Positions 10,901 to 20,252 are shown, counted from the first letter of the stretch. The stretch: DNA of 64,000 nt from Rudanella lutea DSM 19387 (GCF_000383955.1 NZ_KB913013.1:2586694-2650693), one strand, 5' to 3'. The notes: a model not told the origin generated them from the letters alone. A program made the numbers and translations.

Positions 10901-11211
10901 CCCATGCGCTGCCCATACTGGCGCAATCGGCACCGGTGTACGGGATTGTAGCCCACGATTTCGACCGAAACGGCAAGACCGACCTACTATTGGTGGGCAA
11001 CAACAGTCAGTTTCGGTTGCGCATTGGTAAGGTCGATGCCAACCGGGGTCTGGTACTGACCAACCGGGGAAACTGGCAGTTTGCCGAACTGCCCTCGACC
11101 CAAACCGGCTTGTTTGTGCAGGGCGACGTGCGCGACGCCAAACAAGCCGGTAACCAACTCTTTATTAGCACACACGGCAAAGGAATCACCGTACTGAACA
11201 AAGGACAGTAA
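7966..11211 (+). CDS. CRTAC1-like double FG-GAP/VCBS propeller lipoprotein with ASPIC/UnbV domain (copy 1)
   Basis: This 1,081-residue protein begins with a lipoprotein signal, with the lipobox Cys at residue 16 (LGAC). Residues about 40-490 carry FG-GAP/VCBS repeats, each with a calcium-loop-like DxNxDGxxD motif (GGGVAAGDLNNDGRVDLVF, DYDRDGDLDCFLINH, DLDNDGDLDLITNN). Residues about 503-590 match the ASPIC/UnbV domain. A second set of repeats fills about 620-1070 (GDIDGDGQPDVFVCGN, DLDGDGDDDLIVGNLG, DFDRNGKTDLLLVGN). The predicted form is two beta-propellers joined by an UnbV module and anchored at the cell surface. FG-GAP propellers usually bind ligands or proteins in a calcium-dependent way; no enzymatic motif is visible. 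The next paralogue starts 5 bases after the stop. The function is unknown, but the link to SusCD suggests surface capture of a ligand (inference). Confidence 0.88.
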   Translation: MKNLCLLSALLALGACSTETPLFEKTDPAQTGITFANQLQETEGENVLAFEYFYNGGGVAAGDLNNDGRVDLVFTGNQVGNKLYLNQTEPGSNQLAFSDVTDKARIAGRPGGWKTGVTLADVNADGWLDIYVCYSGPRPEAERPNQLFINNHDLTFTEQAAQYGLDDRGYSVQATFFDYDRDGDLDCFLINHNLSNYQRQEAAVMRNKRDANAGDKLFRNDGSRFVDVSEQAGIRSNPLGFGLSCAVSDLNNDGWPDIYVTNDFVEDDYCYINQGATGSNGPTFRDELRDRIAHTSYSSMGADVADLNNDNRPDLMTLDMMPESNERQKTLPWPDNWNVYQAQLRNGFWHQNMRNMLQIQQPNGTFAELGQLAGVAATDWSWGVLLADYDLDGLKDIFVTNGVLRDFTDADFVKFSDDAEGKSMPVLEQIKQMPSTRSKNYIFRNNGDLTFSNQQQAWGFDEPTVSNGCAYADLDNDGDLDLITNNINEPARVYSNHARERTQNHYLSIRLQGPPQNPFGIGARLSVERAGQTQVQEYFPTRGFESCSHDKLLFGLSNSGEPVRVTVRWPDGRSQTLPAVKPDQTLTLSYTKAATAPQPTAPTQAPLFTAGPAVPFTHRPDSINAFDRQVLLPMQYSANGPRIATGDIDGDGQPDVFVCGNARQPGQLFRQSGGSFKPVAISGLASPGLEGNTNQDALLADLNGDGTLDLYVVNGGYAVREPERRQDKLWLNQRGQFVPAPLPAETANSSCVKALDLDRDGDLDLVVGGSIQPYRFPLSDETFLLINDGKARFRKQSLGDLGLVSDIAVTDLDRNGWPDLVVVGEWMPVTTLLNQRGTFDPKAAQRYDDLTGWWNRLEKADLDGDGDDDLIVGNLGLNTPIRASSEQPATLVYNDFDANGTIDFVMNYAVGNGVYPAYSRDELCEQLPVLRRKFTSYKLYAGATLADCFDPEQLKQSGQKQLTTVQTLVLENNNGKLVPHALPILAQSAPVYGIVAHDFDRNGKTDLLLVGNNSQFRLRIGKVDANRGLVLTNRGNWQFAELPSTQTGLFVQGDVRDAKQAGNQLFISTHGKGITVLNKGQ

Positions 11212-11216
11212 AACCC

Positions 11217-14200
11217 ATGTTGACTTCATTCCCTAAATGGATTGGCGTAGTAGCCCTAACCACCCTACTGATCGGATGCGGAGGAACCGACGGGCCAACG
11301 CTGTTTGAGAGCCTGCCCGCGGGCCAAACCGGCGTCGACTTTGCCAACCGGAGCTTAGACCGCAAAAACTTTAACATCTTCAACTACCGTAACTTCTACA
11401 ACGGGGGCGGAGTAGCCATTGGCGACGTGAACAACGACGGGCGACCCGACCTGTTTCTGACGTCAAACTTTGAAGATAACCAGCTCTATCTCAACAATAC
11501 CCAACCCGGTACAAGCGACATCAAGTTTATAAACGCCACCAAATCGGTGGGCATCAGCGGCAAGAAATTCTGGTCGACGGGGGTAACGCTGGCCGACGTG
11601 AACGGCGACGGTTGGCTCGACATTTACGTGTGTAACTCGGGCAGTCGCGACGAGCGCGGCAATCAGCTGTACATCAATCAGGGCGTGAAAACCCCGGCCA
11701 AACCCGGCGAGGTAGCCATGCCCACCTTTGTGGAGAAAGCCGCCGAGTACGGGCTACTGGATGGGGGCTTTTCGACCCATGCGGCCTTCTTCGATTACGA
11801 CCGCGACGGCGACCTCGATATGTACCTGCTCAACAACAGTTTTACCCCCATGGACCGGCTCGGTTTTGCCAACACCCGCGACATCCGCGACCGGCTGGGG
11901 GGCGATAAACTGTTCAAAAATAGGCTGGAGGAACGAAAGAAAGGAGGCAAGGAGAACGCATCGCCCGAAGCGCCCTCATCGCCCCTTTTCGTCGACGTTT
12001 CCGAGGAAGCTGGCATTTACGGTTCGCTCATTGGCTTCGGGCTGGGTATTACCATTGGCGATGTGAACAACGACCATTGGCCCGACATTTATATTTCCAA
12101 CGACTTCTACGAGCGCGACTACCTGTACATCAACCAGCAGAACGGCACGTTTAAGGAAGACAGCAAGAACCAGATGGGCCACATCAGTCTGGCCTCAATG
12201 GGTGCCGATGTAGCCGACATCAACAACGACGGGAATCTGGACATCTTCGTGACCGACATGATGCCTGAAAATGATTACCGACTCAAAACCACCACGTCAT
12301 TCGATAGCTACGAGCTGAACCAATTGAAAGAGTCGCGGGATTTTTACCATCAGGACTCGCGCAACATGCTGCACCTGAACAACGGCAACGGTACGTTTTC
12401 GGAGATCGGGCGCATGACGGGCACCTACGCGACCGACTGGAGCTGGGGCGCCCTGCTGTTCGACATGGACATGGACGGCCTGAAAGACGTGTTTGTCGCC
12501 AACGGGATTCTGAAAGACCTGACCGATCAGGATTTTATCGCCTTTTTGGCCGACAACCCCGACTTGCAGAGCATGATTGAGGGCACCAAAAAGTTTGATT
12601 ACAAAGAGTACGTCAACAAAATGGGCTCCACGCCCCTGCCCAACTACGCGTTTCGGAATCTGGGAGCCAACGGGTTGCAGTTTGCCAACGAAGCTAAAGC
12701 CTGGGGCCTCGACACCCCCTCGTTCTCGAACGGCTCAGCCTATGGCGATCTCGACAACGACGGCGATCTCGACCTGGTGGTCAACAACAACGATGCGCCC
12801 GTTTCGATTTACAAAAACCGGGCCGTGGAGCAGTTCAAAAAGCAATTTCTGCGCGTAAAACTGGCTGGTACCGCCCGCAACCCCAACGGCATCGGCACGA
12901 AGGTCTTCCTTCATCAGCCCGGCCAAACCCAGTATCTACAGCAAATGCCCAACCGGGGTTTCCAGTCGTCGGTCGACTTGACAATGGTGTTCGGTTTAGG
13001 CGACTCCCCCGCCATTGACTCGGTGACGGTGATCTGGCCTGACAATCGGAAGCAAGTCATCCGGCAACCCAAAGCCAACACAACTCTCACCCTCGCTTAC
13101 ACGAATGCCGATCAAACAGCCCCCGCCGTACCGCTTCAGGTAGCGCCCCAAAAAGGCGGAAGCTGGTTTGCTGACGTAACCGAGCCAGCCCGGTTCAGCC
13201 TCGTACACCGCGAAAATGAGTTTGTCGATTACAACCGCGACGGGTTGCTGAAACAGATGCTGTCGCGCGAGGGGCCTGCCTTGGCCGTGGGCGACGTGAA
13301 CGGCGATGGCCTCGACGATGTGTTTATGGGCGGGGCCGTTGATATGCCCCGTGTGCTCATGCGCCAACGACCTGACGGTACGTTTGAACCCCAAAAACAG
13401 CCTTTCCTGCTCGATGCGCTCTACTCTGAGGACGTAGCCGCGACCTTTTTCGACGCCGACGGCGACCGTGACCTGGACTTGTACGTAGCCACGGGGGGTA
13501 ACGAGTTCGATGACCCCGGCCCCCTACTCGACCGACTGTACATCAACGACGGGGCCGGTAACTTTGTCTGGGACCGCCGGTTGGCCCGCACGCAGGTAGC
13601 CAACTCCTGTGTGAAAGCCGCCGACTTCGACCGCGATGGCGACCTCGATTTGTTTGTGGGCGGGCGGCAGGTACCCGGTCAGTACGGCAAAAATCCACCG
13701 CAGGTTTTGCTGGTGAACGACGGCAAAGGCAATTTCCGCAACGACGTAGCCACGCTGATCCCATTTGCCGACGAAATCGGGATGGTGAAAGACGCCGTTT
13801 GGGCCGATGTCGACAAAGACAACTTCCCCGATCTGGTGCTGGTGGGCGACTGGATGCCCATCACGATTCTGAAAAACAAAGCAGGCAAGGGCTTCGAACG
13901 CATAGAGAGCGATGTGCTGGATCAATCGGGTGGGTGGTGGAACAGCATTCAGGCTGCCGATCTCGACCGCGATGGCGACCTGGATTTTGTGGTGGGTAAC
14001 CTCGGGCTTAACTCCCGACTAACGGCTACCCTCGACGAGCCCGCCCAACTCTACGGCAACGATTTTGACCGTAACGGAGCTTATGAGCAGATTATGACCT
14101 GCTACCGACCCACGCAGGACGGGGAACGCCGACCCTGCGTGATGGTGCAGAAACCCGATTTGCAGAAGCGTATCCCCTCCATTAAAACGCAGTACATTAA

Positions 14201-14657
14201 GCACACCGACTACGCTAACGCCAGCTTTGAAGCCATTTTCAATGCGGGCCAACGCGAAGGCATGACCGTCCGGACAGTGCATACCGGGGCTACCTCGTTG
14301 CTTATCAATGACGGTAACGGTGCGTTCCGACTACAGGCCCTGCCGCTGGAGACCCAAACCTCGCCCATCCACGCGATTCTGGTCGACGACTACAACCGCG
14401 ACGGCCACCTCGACCTCCTGCTGACCGGCAACTTCTTCGATGTGCTGACCGAACTGGGCCGGTACGATGCCAACTACGGCCTGTTGTTGCTCGGCAACGG
14501 CAAGCTTCAGTTTAAGCCCACCCGACCTGAGCAAACCGGCTTTATGGTGCGCGGCCAAGTGCGTCAGATGTTGCCCGTGCGCGGGGCCAATGGCAAGCAG
14601 TTTATTGCACTGGCCAAAAACAATGACCGGGCCCAACTTATCTCCCGGCTGAAGTAA
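11217..14657 (+). CDS. CRTAC1-like double FG-GAP/VCBS propeller lipoprotein with ASPIC/UnbV domain (copy 2)
   Basis: This 1,146-residue paralogue has its lipobox Cys at residue 21 (LIGC). The order is the same as in copy 1: first repeat block at about 45-530, UnbV at about 541-628 (from KQFLRVKLAGTARNPNGIG), and second repeat block at about 660-1120. It differs by a charged, low-complexity insertion near residues 238-258 (RLEERKKGGKENASPEAP) within the first block. The highly conserved ATDWSWG and LKDVFVANG segments are shared with the neighbours. The gene begins 5 bases after copy 1 and ends 11 bases before copy 3, so the three form one transcription unit. The catalytic role, if any, is unknown. 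Confidence 0.88.
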   Translation: MLTSFPKWIGVVALTTLLIGCGGTDGPTLFESLPAGQTGVDFANRSLDRKNFNIFNYRNFYNGGGVAIGDVNNDGRPDLFLTSNFEDNQLYLNNTQPGTSDIKFINATKSVGISGKKFWSTGVTLADVNGDGWLDIYVCNSGSRDERGNQLYINQGVKTPAKPGEVAMPTFVEKAAEYGLLDGGFSTHAAFFDYDRDGDLDMYLLNNSFTPMDRLGFANTRDIRDRLGGDKLFKNRLEERKKGGKENASPEAPSSPLFVDVSEEAGIYGSLIGFGLGITIGDVNNDHWPDIYISNDFYERDYLYINQQNGTFKEDSKNQMGHISLASMGADVADINNDGNLDIFVTDMMPENDYRLKTTTSFDSYELNQLKESRDFYHQDSRNMLHLNNGNGTFSEIGRMTGTYATDWSWGALLFDMDMDGLKDVFVANGILKDLTDQDFIAFLADNPDLQSMIEGTKKFDYKEYVNKMGSTPLPNYAFRNLGANGLQFANEAKAWGLDTPSFSNGSAYGDLDNDGDLDLVVNNNDAPVSIYKNRAVEQFKKQFLRVKLAGTARNPNGIGTKVFLHQPGQTQYLQQMPNRGFQSSVDLTMVFGLGDSPAIDSVTVIWPDNRKQVIRQPKANTTLTLAYTNADQTAPAVPLQVAPQKGGSWFADVTEPARFSLVHRENEFVDYNRDGLLKQMLSREGPALAVGDVNGDGLDDVFMGGAVDMPRVLMRQRPDGTFEPQKQPFLLDALYSEDVAATFFDADGDRDLDLYVATGGNEFDDPGPLLDRLYINDGAGNFVWDRRLARTQVANSCVKAADFDRDGDLDLFVGGRQVPGQYGKNPPQVLLVNDGKGNFRNDVATLIPFADEIGMVKDAVWADVDKDNFPDLVLVGDWMPITILKNKAGKGFERIESDVLDQSGGWWNSIQAADLDRDGDLDFVVGNLGLNSRLTATLDEPAQLYGNDFDRNGAYEQIMTCYRPTQDGERRPCVMVQKPDLQKRIPSIKTQYIKHTDYANASFEAIFNAGQREGMTVRTVHTGATSLLINDGNGAFRLQALPLETQTSPIHAILVDDYNRDGHLDLLLTGNFFDVLTELGRYDANYGLLLLGNGKLQFKPTRPEQTGFMVRGQVRQMLPVRGANGKQFIALAKNNDRAQLISRLK

Positions 14658-14668
14658 GACTCAACCAA

Positions 14669-17600
14669 ATGACCCAACTACGCATTTTTCTCGGGTTAAT
14701 CGTCGGGCTGCCAGTTCTACTGTCGGCCTGTTCAGGCGGCTCCGAACCGGCTAAAGACAGCCTGTTTGCCCGGCTCGACTCGACCCGGACCGGCATCCGT
14801 TTCCAAAATCAGCTCCACGAAACCGACAGCCTCTCGATTCTGGATTACCTCTACTTCTACAACGGAGGGGGGGTAGCCGCCGGGGATTTTAACAACGATG
14901 GCAAGACCGACCTGTATTTTGTCTCGAACCAACAGCCCAACCAGTTGTATCTGAACCGGGGCGGAATGCGGTTCGACGACGTAACCCAGAAGGCCAATGC
15001 CGACAACGGCAAGGCCGACTGGCAAACCGGTGTCACCGTGGCCGATGTAAACGGCGATGGCTGGCTGGATATTTACGTCTGTGCCGTGAGTCAGTTCAAA
15101 GGGCTGAAGGGCACCAATCAGCTATACATCAACAACGGCCCCGGACCCAAAGGCCCCGACGGAGTGAGTATTCCGACGTTTACCGAACGGGCCGCTGAGT
15201 ACGGGCTCGACTTTGCCGGATTCTCGACACAGGCGACCTTTTTTGATTATGACCACGACGGCGACCTCGACTGTTTTCTGCTCAATCACGCCGTACACAC
15301 CTCTCGCAGTTACGACCATGTGCGCACGCGGCTCATCCGCAACCGCGAATCGGGCGATTACCTGTTTCGGAACAACGGAGGCACCAATGGCTTCACCGAC
15401 GTCAGCGAACAGGCCGGGATCTTTGCTACCGTGATGGGCTACGGCCTTGGGGTATCCGTGGCCGACATCAACAACGACGGTTGGGAGGACCTGTACATTT
15501 CCAACGACTTCCACGAGGACGATTACTACTATGTCAACAACCAGAAAGGCGGTTTTCGGGAAGAAGTGCGGAAAGCGTTTGGGCATACGAGCCGTTTTTC
15601 AATGGGCAACGACGTAGCCGATATCAACAACGACGGGTTTCAGGATGTGATTTCGGTGGATATGTACCCCGAAGACCCGGCCGTAGAGAAGGCCTCCAAC
15701 GGCGAAGACCCACTCGACATTTACCAGTACAAGCTCACGTACGGGTACATGAACCAGTACACCCGCAACTGCCTGCAACTGAGTATGGCCGGGCAGCGGT
15801 TTATCGACATCGGGCTCATGGCCGGAATAGCCGCTACCGACTGGAGCTGGGCTCCCCTGCTGGCCGACTTCGACAATGATGGAATCAAAGACCTGTTTAT
15901 CTCCAACGGCATTGTTCGGCGACCCAACGACCTGGAATATCTCAAGTACATTTCGTCGCAAACGTTTGGGCAAAATGCCTCCGGCGAAGCCCTGGCGCAA
16001 ATGCCCGACGGCCGTGTGCATCCGTACCTCTACAAAGGCACAGATAGCCTGCAATTTGTGGATAAGTCGCTCGATTGGGGCTTTGCCGAAACAGGCTACA
16101 CCAACGGAGCCGCCTACGCCGATCTGGACAACGACGGTGACCTCGACCTAATCACCAACAATATCAACAGCCCGGCAGGCATTTTTGAGAACCGCGCCAA
16201 TACCCTCACAAGCAACCATTTCCTGCAAATAAACCTGGTCGGCACCGGCGCCAATCGGTTTGGCGTAGGTGCCAAAGTGGTGCTGAAAACCCAAACAGGA
16301 CTGCTGCTGCAACAGAACAGCCCGACGCGCGGCTTTATGTCGTCGGTGGAGCCACGCCTGACCTTCGGGCTGGGCGGTCAGAATACCGTGGACTCGCTGT
16401 GGGTGCTGTGGCCCGATGGTACCGGGCAGATTATGACCGGTGTAAAGGCCAATCAAACCCTGACGCTCGCCCAAACCAACGCCCGGCCGGGTATTGCCAA
16501 CCCAGTACGGCCCCCGGCCCAACCTCTGTTTGCCGAGGGCGACAGCGCGCAGGTGGCCTTCCGGCACGCTGAAAACATGTATTTCGATTTCGGGCGCGAG
16601 CCCCTGCTGCCCTTCAAAGTGTCGACCGAGGGGCCTCGGTTATCGGTAGCCGACGTCAATGCCGACGGGCTCGACGATTTCTTTGTGGGTGGGGCCCGCC
16701 ACCAAACGAGTTGCCTGTTTGTGCAGCAACCGAACGGTACCTTCCGCGCTGATTCGAGCGCGTTCAGGGCCGACGCCAACTGCGAAGACGTAGGGAGCCT
16801 GTTTTTTGATGCCGACGGCGACGGTGATGCTGACCTGTACGTGGTTTCGGGGGGGAATGAGTTTACCGGGCAGAGCCCCGAACTGCTCGACCGGCTTTAC
16901 CTGAACGATGGGGCGGGCCGGTTCCGGAAAGATTCGCTCGCGTTGCCCTCCCTGCACGCCAACAAAAGCAGTGTGGCAGCCGCCGACATTGACCGCGACG
17001 GCGACCTCGACCTGTTTGTGGCGGGCCGGGTGGTGGGCTTCCGGTACGGGCAGTCGCCCCCGTCGTTTCTGCTGATCAACGAAGGCAAAGGGCGCGATGG
17101 CCGCGTGCGGTTTTCGGACCAAACCGCCCGGCGGGCCCCGGCTTTGCAACAGGGCGGTATGCTCACCGACGCGTTCTGGCATGACCTCGACCGCGATGGC
17201 GACCCCGACCTGGTTACGGCCGGGCACTGGGGGCCAATTCGGGTGTACAAAAATGAGGGCGGCAACCTGACCGAAGCCGACGATACCGGACTGGCGCAGG
17301 CCGTGGGGTTCTGGCAAACGCTCAAACCCGCCGACCTCGACGGCGATGGTGATATGGATTTTCTGGCCGGAAACCTGGGGCAAAACACCAAATTCCGGCG
17401 CGGAACCGACGGGGCCGTGCGGCTATACGCCCGCGACTACACCAACTCAGGTGCTCGTTTCGATCAGGTGATGGCCTACCGGTATCAGAACAAGTGGTAT
17501 CCGGTAGCCACCAAAGATGAATTGGGGAAGTCGCTGCCGTTTCTGAACAAACGTTTCGACAATTACCGCGATTTTTCGGGCAAAACGCTGGAGGAGATTT

Positions 17601-18046
17601 TCGAGTCATCGGAACTGCCCGAAGACGGAATGCGGGAGGTAAATACCTTTGAGTCGGTGTGGATTGAGAACCTGAGCACCGAGTCGGACAAGTCGCTGCG
17701 GTTTCGGATACACAAGCTGCCCGTGTTGGCGCAAACCGCGCCCATTTTTGCGTTTGATGTGCAGGATGTTACAGGCGACGGTCGGGTCGACGTGCTGCTG
17801 GGTGGGAATTTTTACAGTGTGAGCACCTATCAGGGGCGTTACGACGCCAGTTACGGTCTGCTCTTGCGCAACCACGGTAAAGGCAAGTTTACACCCGTGC
17901 TCCCCACCGAAAGCGGTCTGGTACTCCGGGGCGAAATCCGGGCGATCAACCACGTCCGTACGGGGCAGGGGCCGTTGGTTCTGGTAGCGCGCAACGGGGC
18001 CCCTATGCAGGTTTTCCGGCCTTTGCGCTCTGCTGATAAACAGTAG
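14669..18046 (+). CDS. CRTAC1-like double FG-GAP/VCBS propeller lipoprotein with ASPIC/UnbV domain (copy 3)
   Basis: This 1,125-residue paralogue has its lipobox Cys at residue 21 (LSAC). The first FG-GAP block runs over about 60-500 (GGGVAAGDFNNDGKTDLYF, DYDHDGDLDCFLLNH). UnbV lies at about 515-600 and the second block at about 650-1110 (DFDRDGDxDL-type loops, DLDGDGDMDFLAGNLG, DVTGDGRVDVLLGGNF). It shares ATDWSWAPLLADFDNDGIKDLF with the other copies. It is the last gene of the cluster and converges on the response regulator gene, with only 13 bases between the stops. Three separate copies rather than one suggest either partner-specific subunits or recent duplication. Confidence 0.88.
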   Translation: MTQLRIFLGLIVGLPVLLSACSGGSEPAKDSLFARLDSTRTGIRFQNQLHETDSLSILDYLYFYNGGGVAAGDFNNDGKTDLYFVSNQQPNQLYLNRGGMRFDDVTQKANADNGKADWQTGVTVADVNGDGWLDIYVCAVSQFKGLKGTNQLYINNGPGPKGPDGVSIPTFTERAAEYGLDFAGFSTQATFFDYDHDGDLDCFLLNHAVHTSRSYDHVRTRLIRNRESGDYLFRNNGGTNGFTDVSEQAGIFATVMGYGLGVSVADINNDGWEDLYISNDFHEDDYYYVNNQKGGFREEVRKAFGHTSRFSMGNDVADINNDGFQDVISVDMYPEDPAVEKASNGEDPLDIYQYKLTYGYMNQYTRNCLQLSMAGQRFIDIGLMAGIAATDWSWAPLLADFDNDGIKDLFISNGIVRRPNDLEYLKYISSQTFGQNASGEALAQMPDGRVHPYLYKGTDSLQFVDKSLDWGFAETGYTNGAAYADLDNDGDLDLITNNINSPAGIFENRANTLTSNHFLQINLVGTGANRFGVGAKVVLKTQTGLLLQQNSPTRGFMSSVEPRLTFGLGGQNTVDSLWVLWPDGTGQIMTGVKANQTLTLAQTNARPGIANPVRPPAQPLFAEGDSAQVAFRHAENMYFDFGREPLLPFKVSTEGPRLSVADVNADGLDDFFVGGARHQTSCLFVQQPNGTFRADSSAFRADANCEDVGSLFFDADGDGDADLYVVSGGNEFTGQSPELLDRLYLNDGAGRFRKDSLALPSLHANKSSVAAADIDRDGDLDLFVAGRVVGFRYGQSPPSFLLINEGKGRDGRVRFSDQTARRAPALQQGGMLTDAFWHDLDRDGDPDLVTAGHWGPIRVYKNEGGNLTEADDTGLAQAVGFWQTLKPADLDGDGDMDFLAGNLGQNTKFRRGTDGAVRLYARDYTNSGARFDQVMAYRYQNKWYPVATKDELGKSLPFLNKRFDNYRDFSGKTLEEIFESSELPEDGMREVNTFESVWIENLSTESDKSLRFRIHKLPVLAQTAPIFAFDVQDVTGDGRVDVLLGGNFYSVSTYQGRYDASYGLLLRNHGKGKFTPVLPTESGLVLRGEIRAINHVRTGQGPLVLVARNGAPMQVFRPLRSADKQ

Positions 18047-18059
18047 CCTCCGAATATCC

Positions 18060-18803
18060 TCAAAACGTCAGCTCCCGGATTTTATCCATATACGACCGGC
18101 TCACCCGGACTACGTCGCCGTTTTGCAGGATAACATCGTAGCTCGACGGGTATTTCTGAATCTCGCGGACGTAGTGCAGGTTCACAATATCGGAGCGGTG
18201 TACCCGGATAAACTGACGCGGATCGAGCCGGGCCTCCAGCGCGCCAATACCGTAATTGCTCAGATGACGGTTTTGGGCGGTTACCAGCGTGGCGTAATCG
18301 CCCTCGGCCTCGATCCGAATGACATCGGCCACGGCTACCGTTACGAGCCGGTTTCCCGTTTGCACCAGCACCTTGTCGGGGTAGCGCTCAGCAGCTACGG
18401 CCGGGGCAAGCAGGCTTTCGGCTAAAGGCTGAAGCCGCTGAATATTGACCGAATCGGGCCGGGTTACGCGCTGTACGGCCTGCGCGAATCGCTCGCGGGT
18501 GTACGGTTTGAGCAGATAATCGACCGCGTGCACCTCAAAAGCCTGCAAAGCGTATTGATCGTAAGCCGTGGAGAAAATCACCTGCGGAATTTCGTCCAGA
18601 TGCCCCAACACCTCAAATCCCGAGAGGCCCGGCATCTGCACATCCAGAAAAATAAGATCGGGGCGAAACTCCCGAATCAGCCGCACCGCATCGACCCCGT
18701 TGTTGGCTTCACCCACCACCACCAGGGCGGGATAATCGGTCAGATACTGCCGGATAAGCGTGCGCCCGGCGGCCTCATCGTCTATGATAATGACTTTTTG
18801 CAT
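18060..18803 (-). CDS. LytTR-family response regulator (AlgR/AgrA/LytR type)
   Basis: This 247-residue protein has an N-terminal receiver domain with acidic pocket D8/D9, phospho-acceptor Asp54 (LIFLDVQMPG), switch residue in FSTAYDQYAL and Lys99 in YLLKP. A LytTR DNA-binding domain fills about 145-240 (IRIEAEGDYATL, RQFIRVHRSDIVN). Such regulators act with LytS-type kinases by binding direct repeats in promoters. The cognate kinase gene lies upstream on the same strand at 18941-20059, with a palindromic repeat between the two genes. Confidence 0.93.
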   Translation of the reverse strand: MQKVIIIDDEAAGRTLIRQYLTDYPALVVVGEANNGVDAVRLIREFRPDLIFLDVQMPGLSGFEVLGHLDEIPQVIFSTAYDQYALQAFEVHAVDYLLKPYTRERFAQAVQRVTRPDSVNIQRLQPLAESLLAPAVAAERYPDKVLVQTGNRLVTVAVADVIRIEAEGDYATLVTAQNRHLSNYGIGALEARLDPRQFIRVHRSDIVNLHYVREIQKYPSSYDVILQNGDVVRVSRSYMDKIRELTF

Positions 18804-18840
18804 CGATGTCTGTTAAGTAGTCAGACTGGATAAAATGTAT

Positions 18841-18924
18841 AATGAACAATGTAAAATGTACGATGAAATAGTTGATTATCAGCAGGAGAAACAAGTATTC
18901 ATTATTCATTTTACATTATTCATT
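18841..18924. repeat. Imperfect palindrome of 'cattattcatt' words
   Basis: An 18-base arm AATGAACAATGTAAAATG (18841-18858) is repeated in inverted form at 18907-18924 with one mismatch. It separates the kinase gene from its response regulator gene. It uses the same ATTCATTAT-type vocabulary as the palindromes at 41283 and 54845. Confidence 0.75.
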
Positions 18925-18940
18925 CACTTAGCCAATGGGG

Positions 18941-20059
18941 TTAAACATGGGTTGCCAGCGGCCCGGCGGTTTTCGGGGCGTCACCCGACAGCGACCGGAG
19001 AGGCACCCGAAACGCTACCCGAGTACCCCGAGGGGCGTTGGCCATCACGGTCAGTTCGCCACCAAACATTTTCTCCAGTCGTAACCGGGTATTGGCCAGC
19101 CCAACCCCTTGCCCCGACCCGGCCGACGTACTCATACCCACGCCCGTATCGACTATTTCGACCAGAAGGGCATCGGCTTGCTGTGCAATACTTACCCGCA
19201 CCTCGCCCCCTTCAATCAGGGGGGATATACCGTGCTTAACCGAATTTTCGACGATGGGTTGCAGCAACATGGGCGGAATAGCCAGGTGAAGCACCTCATC
19301 GGGCACGTCGAGTCGCACCTGAAGCCGGTCGCCGAAGCGGGCCGTTTCCAGATCAAGGTATTTACGCACAAACGTCAGCTCATCGCGCACGGGCACCCAC
19401 TCGGCCCGCGACGCCCGCACCTGATACCGGAACATATCCGACAAATCGGCCAGCAACTCGCGGGTATGCTCCTGCTCGGGCGGCACCGACGCACTAATCG
19501 TATTGAACACATTGTACAGAAAATGCGGGTTGAGCTGGGCTTTCAGGGCCGAAAGTTCACTTTGCACAGCCAGCTCACGCAGCTCGGCCTCGCGGATCCG
19601 CTGTTGCTGGTAATCCCGGTAGTAGGTATAGGCATGAAAAATACCGAACTGCACGAGGTAGAAAAGCGTCGAGATATACGTGTCCCAGACAATCCCGTTG
19701 CCTCGAAGGCGACCTAGGCCCACCCCATCCGAGATAGTGTAATACACCACCTGCCAGCCTATGATGTACAAGGGCAAAAACAAGAGGTGCAGGGCCACGC
19801 GCCGAACCAGCGGCACGTGCCGAAGCCGCACAAACAGGACGTACCAGACCGGTAATGTAAACGCCAGCTTACACAGGTAGTCGAGCCCAATGCGGGGAAG
19901 CCCCTGCCAGAAATCAACCCAAAGCGAATCCTTACTCCAGGGTCGCTCGCTGATGCACAGAGCCAGATTGTAGAGCAGGGCTGCTACGCTATAAAAGCTT
20001 AGAATCAGCGCCAGCTGCCGGAGGGTAATCCCCCAAAGAAGTGTTCGGTTCCAGTTCAT
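18941..20059 (-). CDS. LytS-type sensor histidine kinase (His_kinase PF06580 type)
   Basis: This 372-residue protein has four predicted membrane helices in the first 145 residues, a short coiled linker, and the DHp-like signature ALKAQLNPHFLYNVFNTIS with phospho-acceptor His179. A HATPase domain follows, with PPMLLQPIVENSVKHGI (N box) and VDTGVGMS plus GVGLANTRLRLEKMFG (G boxes). The start is set at the ATG at 20059; the upstream in-frame extension to 20215 is polar and lies in the divergent promoter region. It probably phosphorylates the LytTR regulator at 18060. It is divergent from the outer-membrane receptor at 20253, a plausible regulatory target (inference). Confidence 0.92.
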   Translation of the reverse strand: MNWNRTLLWGITLRQLALILSFYSVAALLYNLALCISERPWSKDSLWVDFWQGLPRIGLDYLCKLAFTLPVWYVLFVRLRHVPLVRRVALHLLFLPLYIIGWQVVYYTISDGVGLGRLRGNGIVWDTYISTLFYLVQFGIFHAYTYYRDYQQQRIREAELRELAVQSELSALKAQLNPHFLYNVFNTISASVPPEQEHTRELLADLSDMFRYQVRASRAEWVPVRDELTFVRKYLDLETARFGDRLQVRLDVPDEVLHLAIPPMLLQPIVENSVKHGISPLIEGGEVRVSIAQQADALLVEIVDTGVGMSTSAGSGQGVGLANTRLRLEKMFGGELTVMANAPRGTRVAFRVPLRSLSGDAPKTAGPLATHV

Positions 20060-20223
20060 GCAGAGTGGGGCAGTACGTGGGATAAACTTACGGAATCTAT
20101 GCCCCCGGCGGTCGTCTTCTCCGACGAATTGACAAATACGCCGACGAATGACATACGCTTTTCCGTTGGGCGACCGAATCGACAACTCGTCGGATTGCGC
20201 TGGGCCACGCCCCATCGGCCCGG

Positions 20224-20231
20224 TAGTTTTG
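20224..20231 (+). promoter_or_regulatory. Bacteroidetes -7 element (TAGTTTTG) of the receptor gene
   Basis: An exact TAnnTTTG match ends 21 bases before the ATG at 20253. The nearest upstream TTG leaves a 26-base spacer, which is longer than the usual 17-23, so the -33 box is uncertain. Confidence 0.5.
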
Positions 20232-20252
20232 GTTCATCAAAGCGCCAATCCG

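Noticed and set aside
7966-18046. Repeated DxDxDG-coding DNA as a CRISPR or tandem DNA repeat
   Set aside because: The repeats are protein FG-GAP motifs with irregular spacing and diverged codons, not direct DNA repeats.
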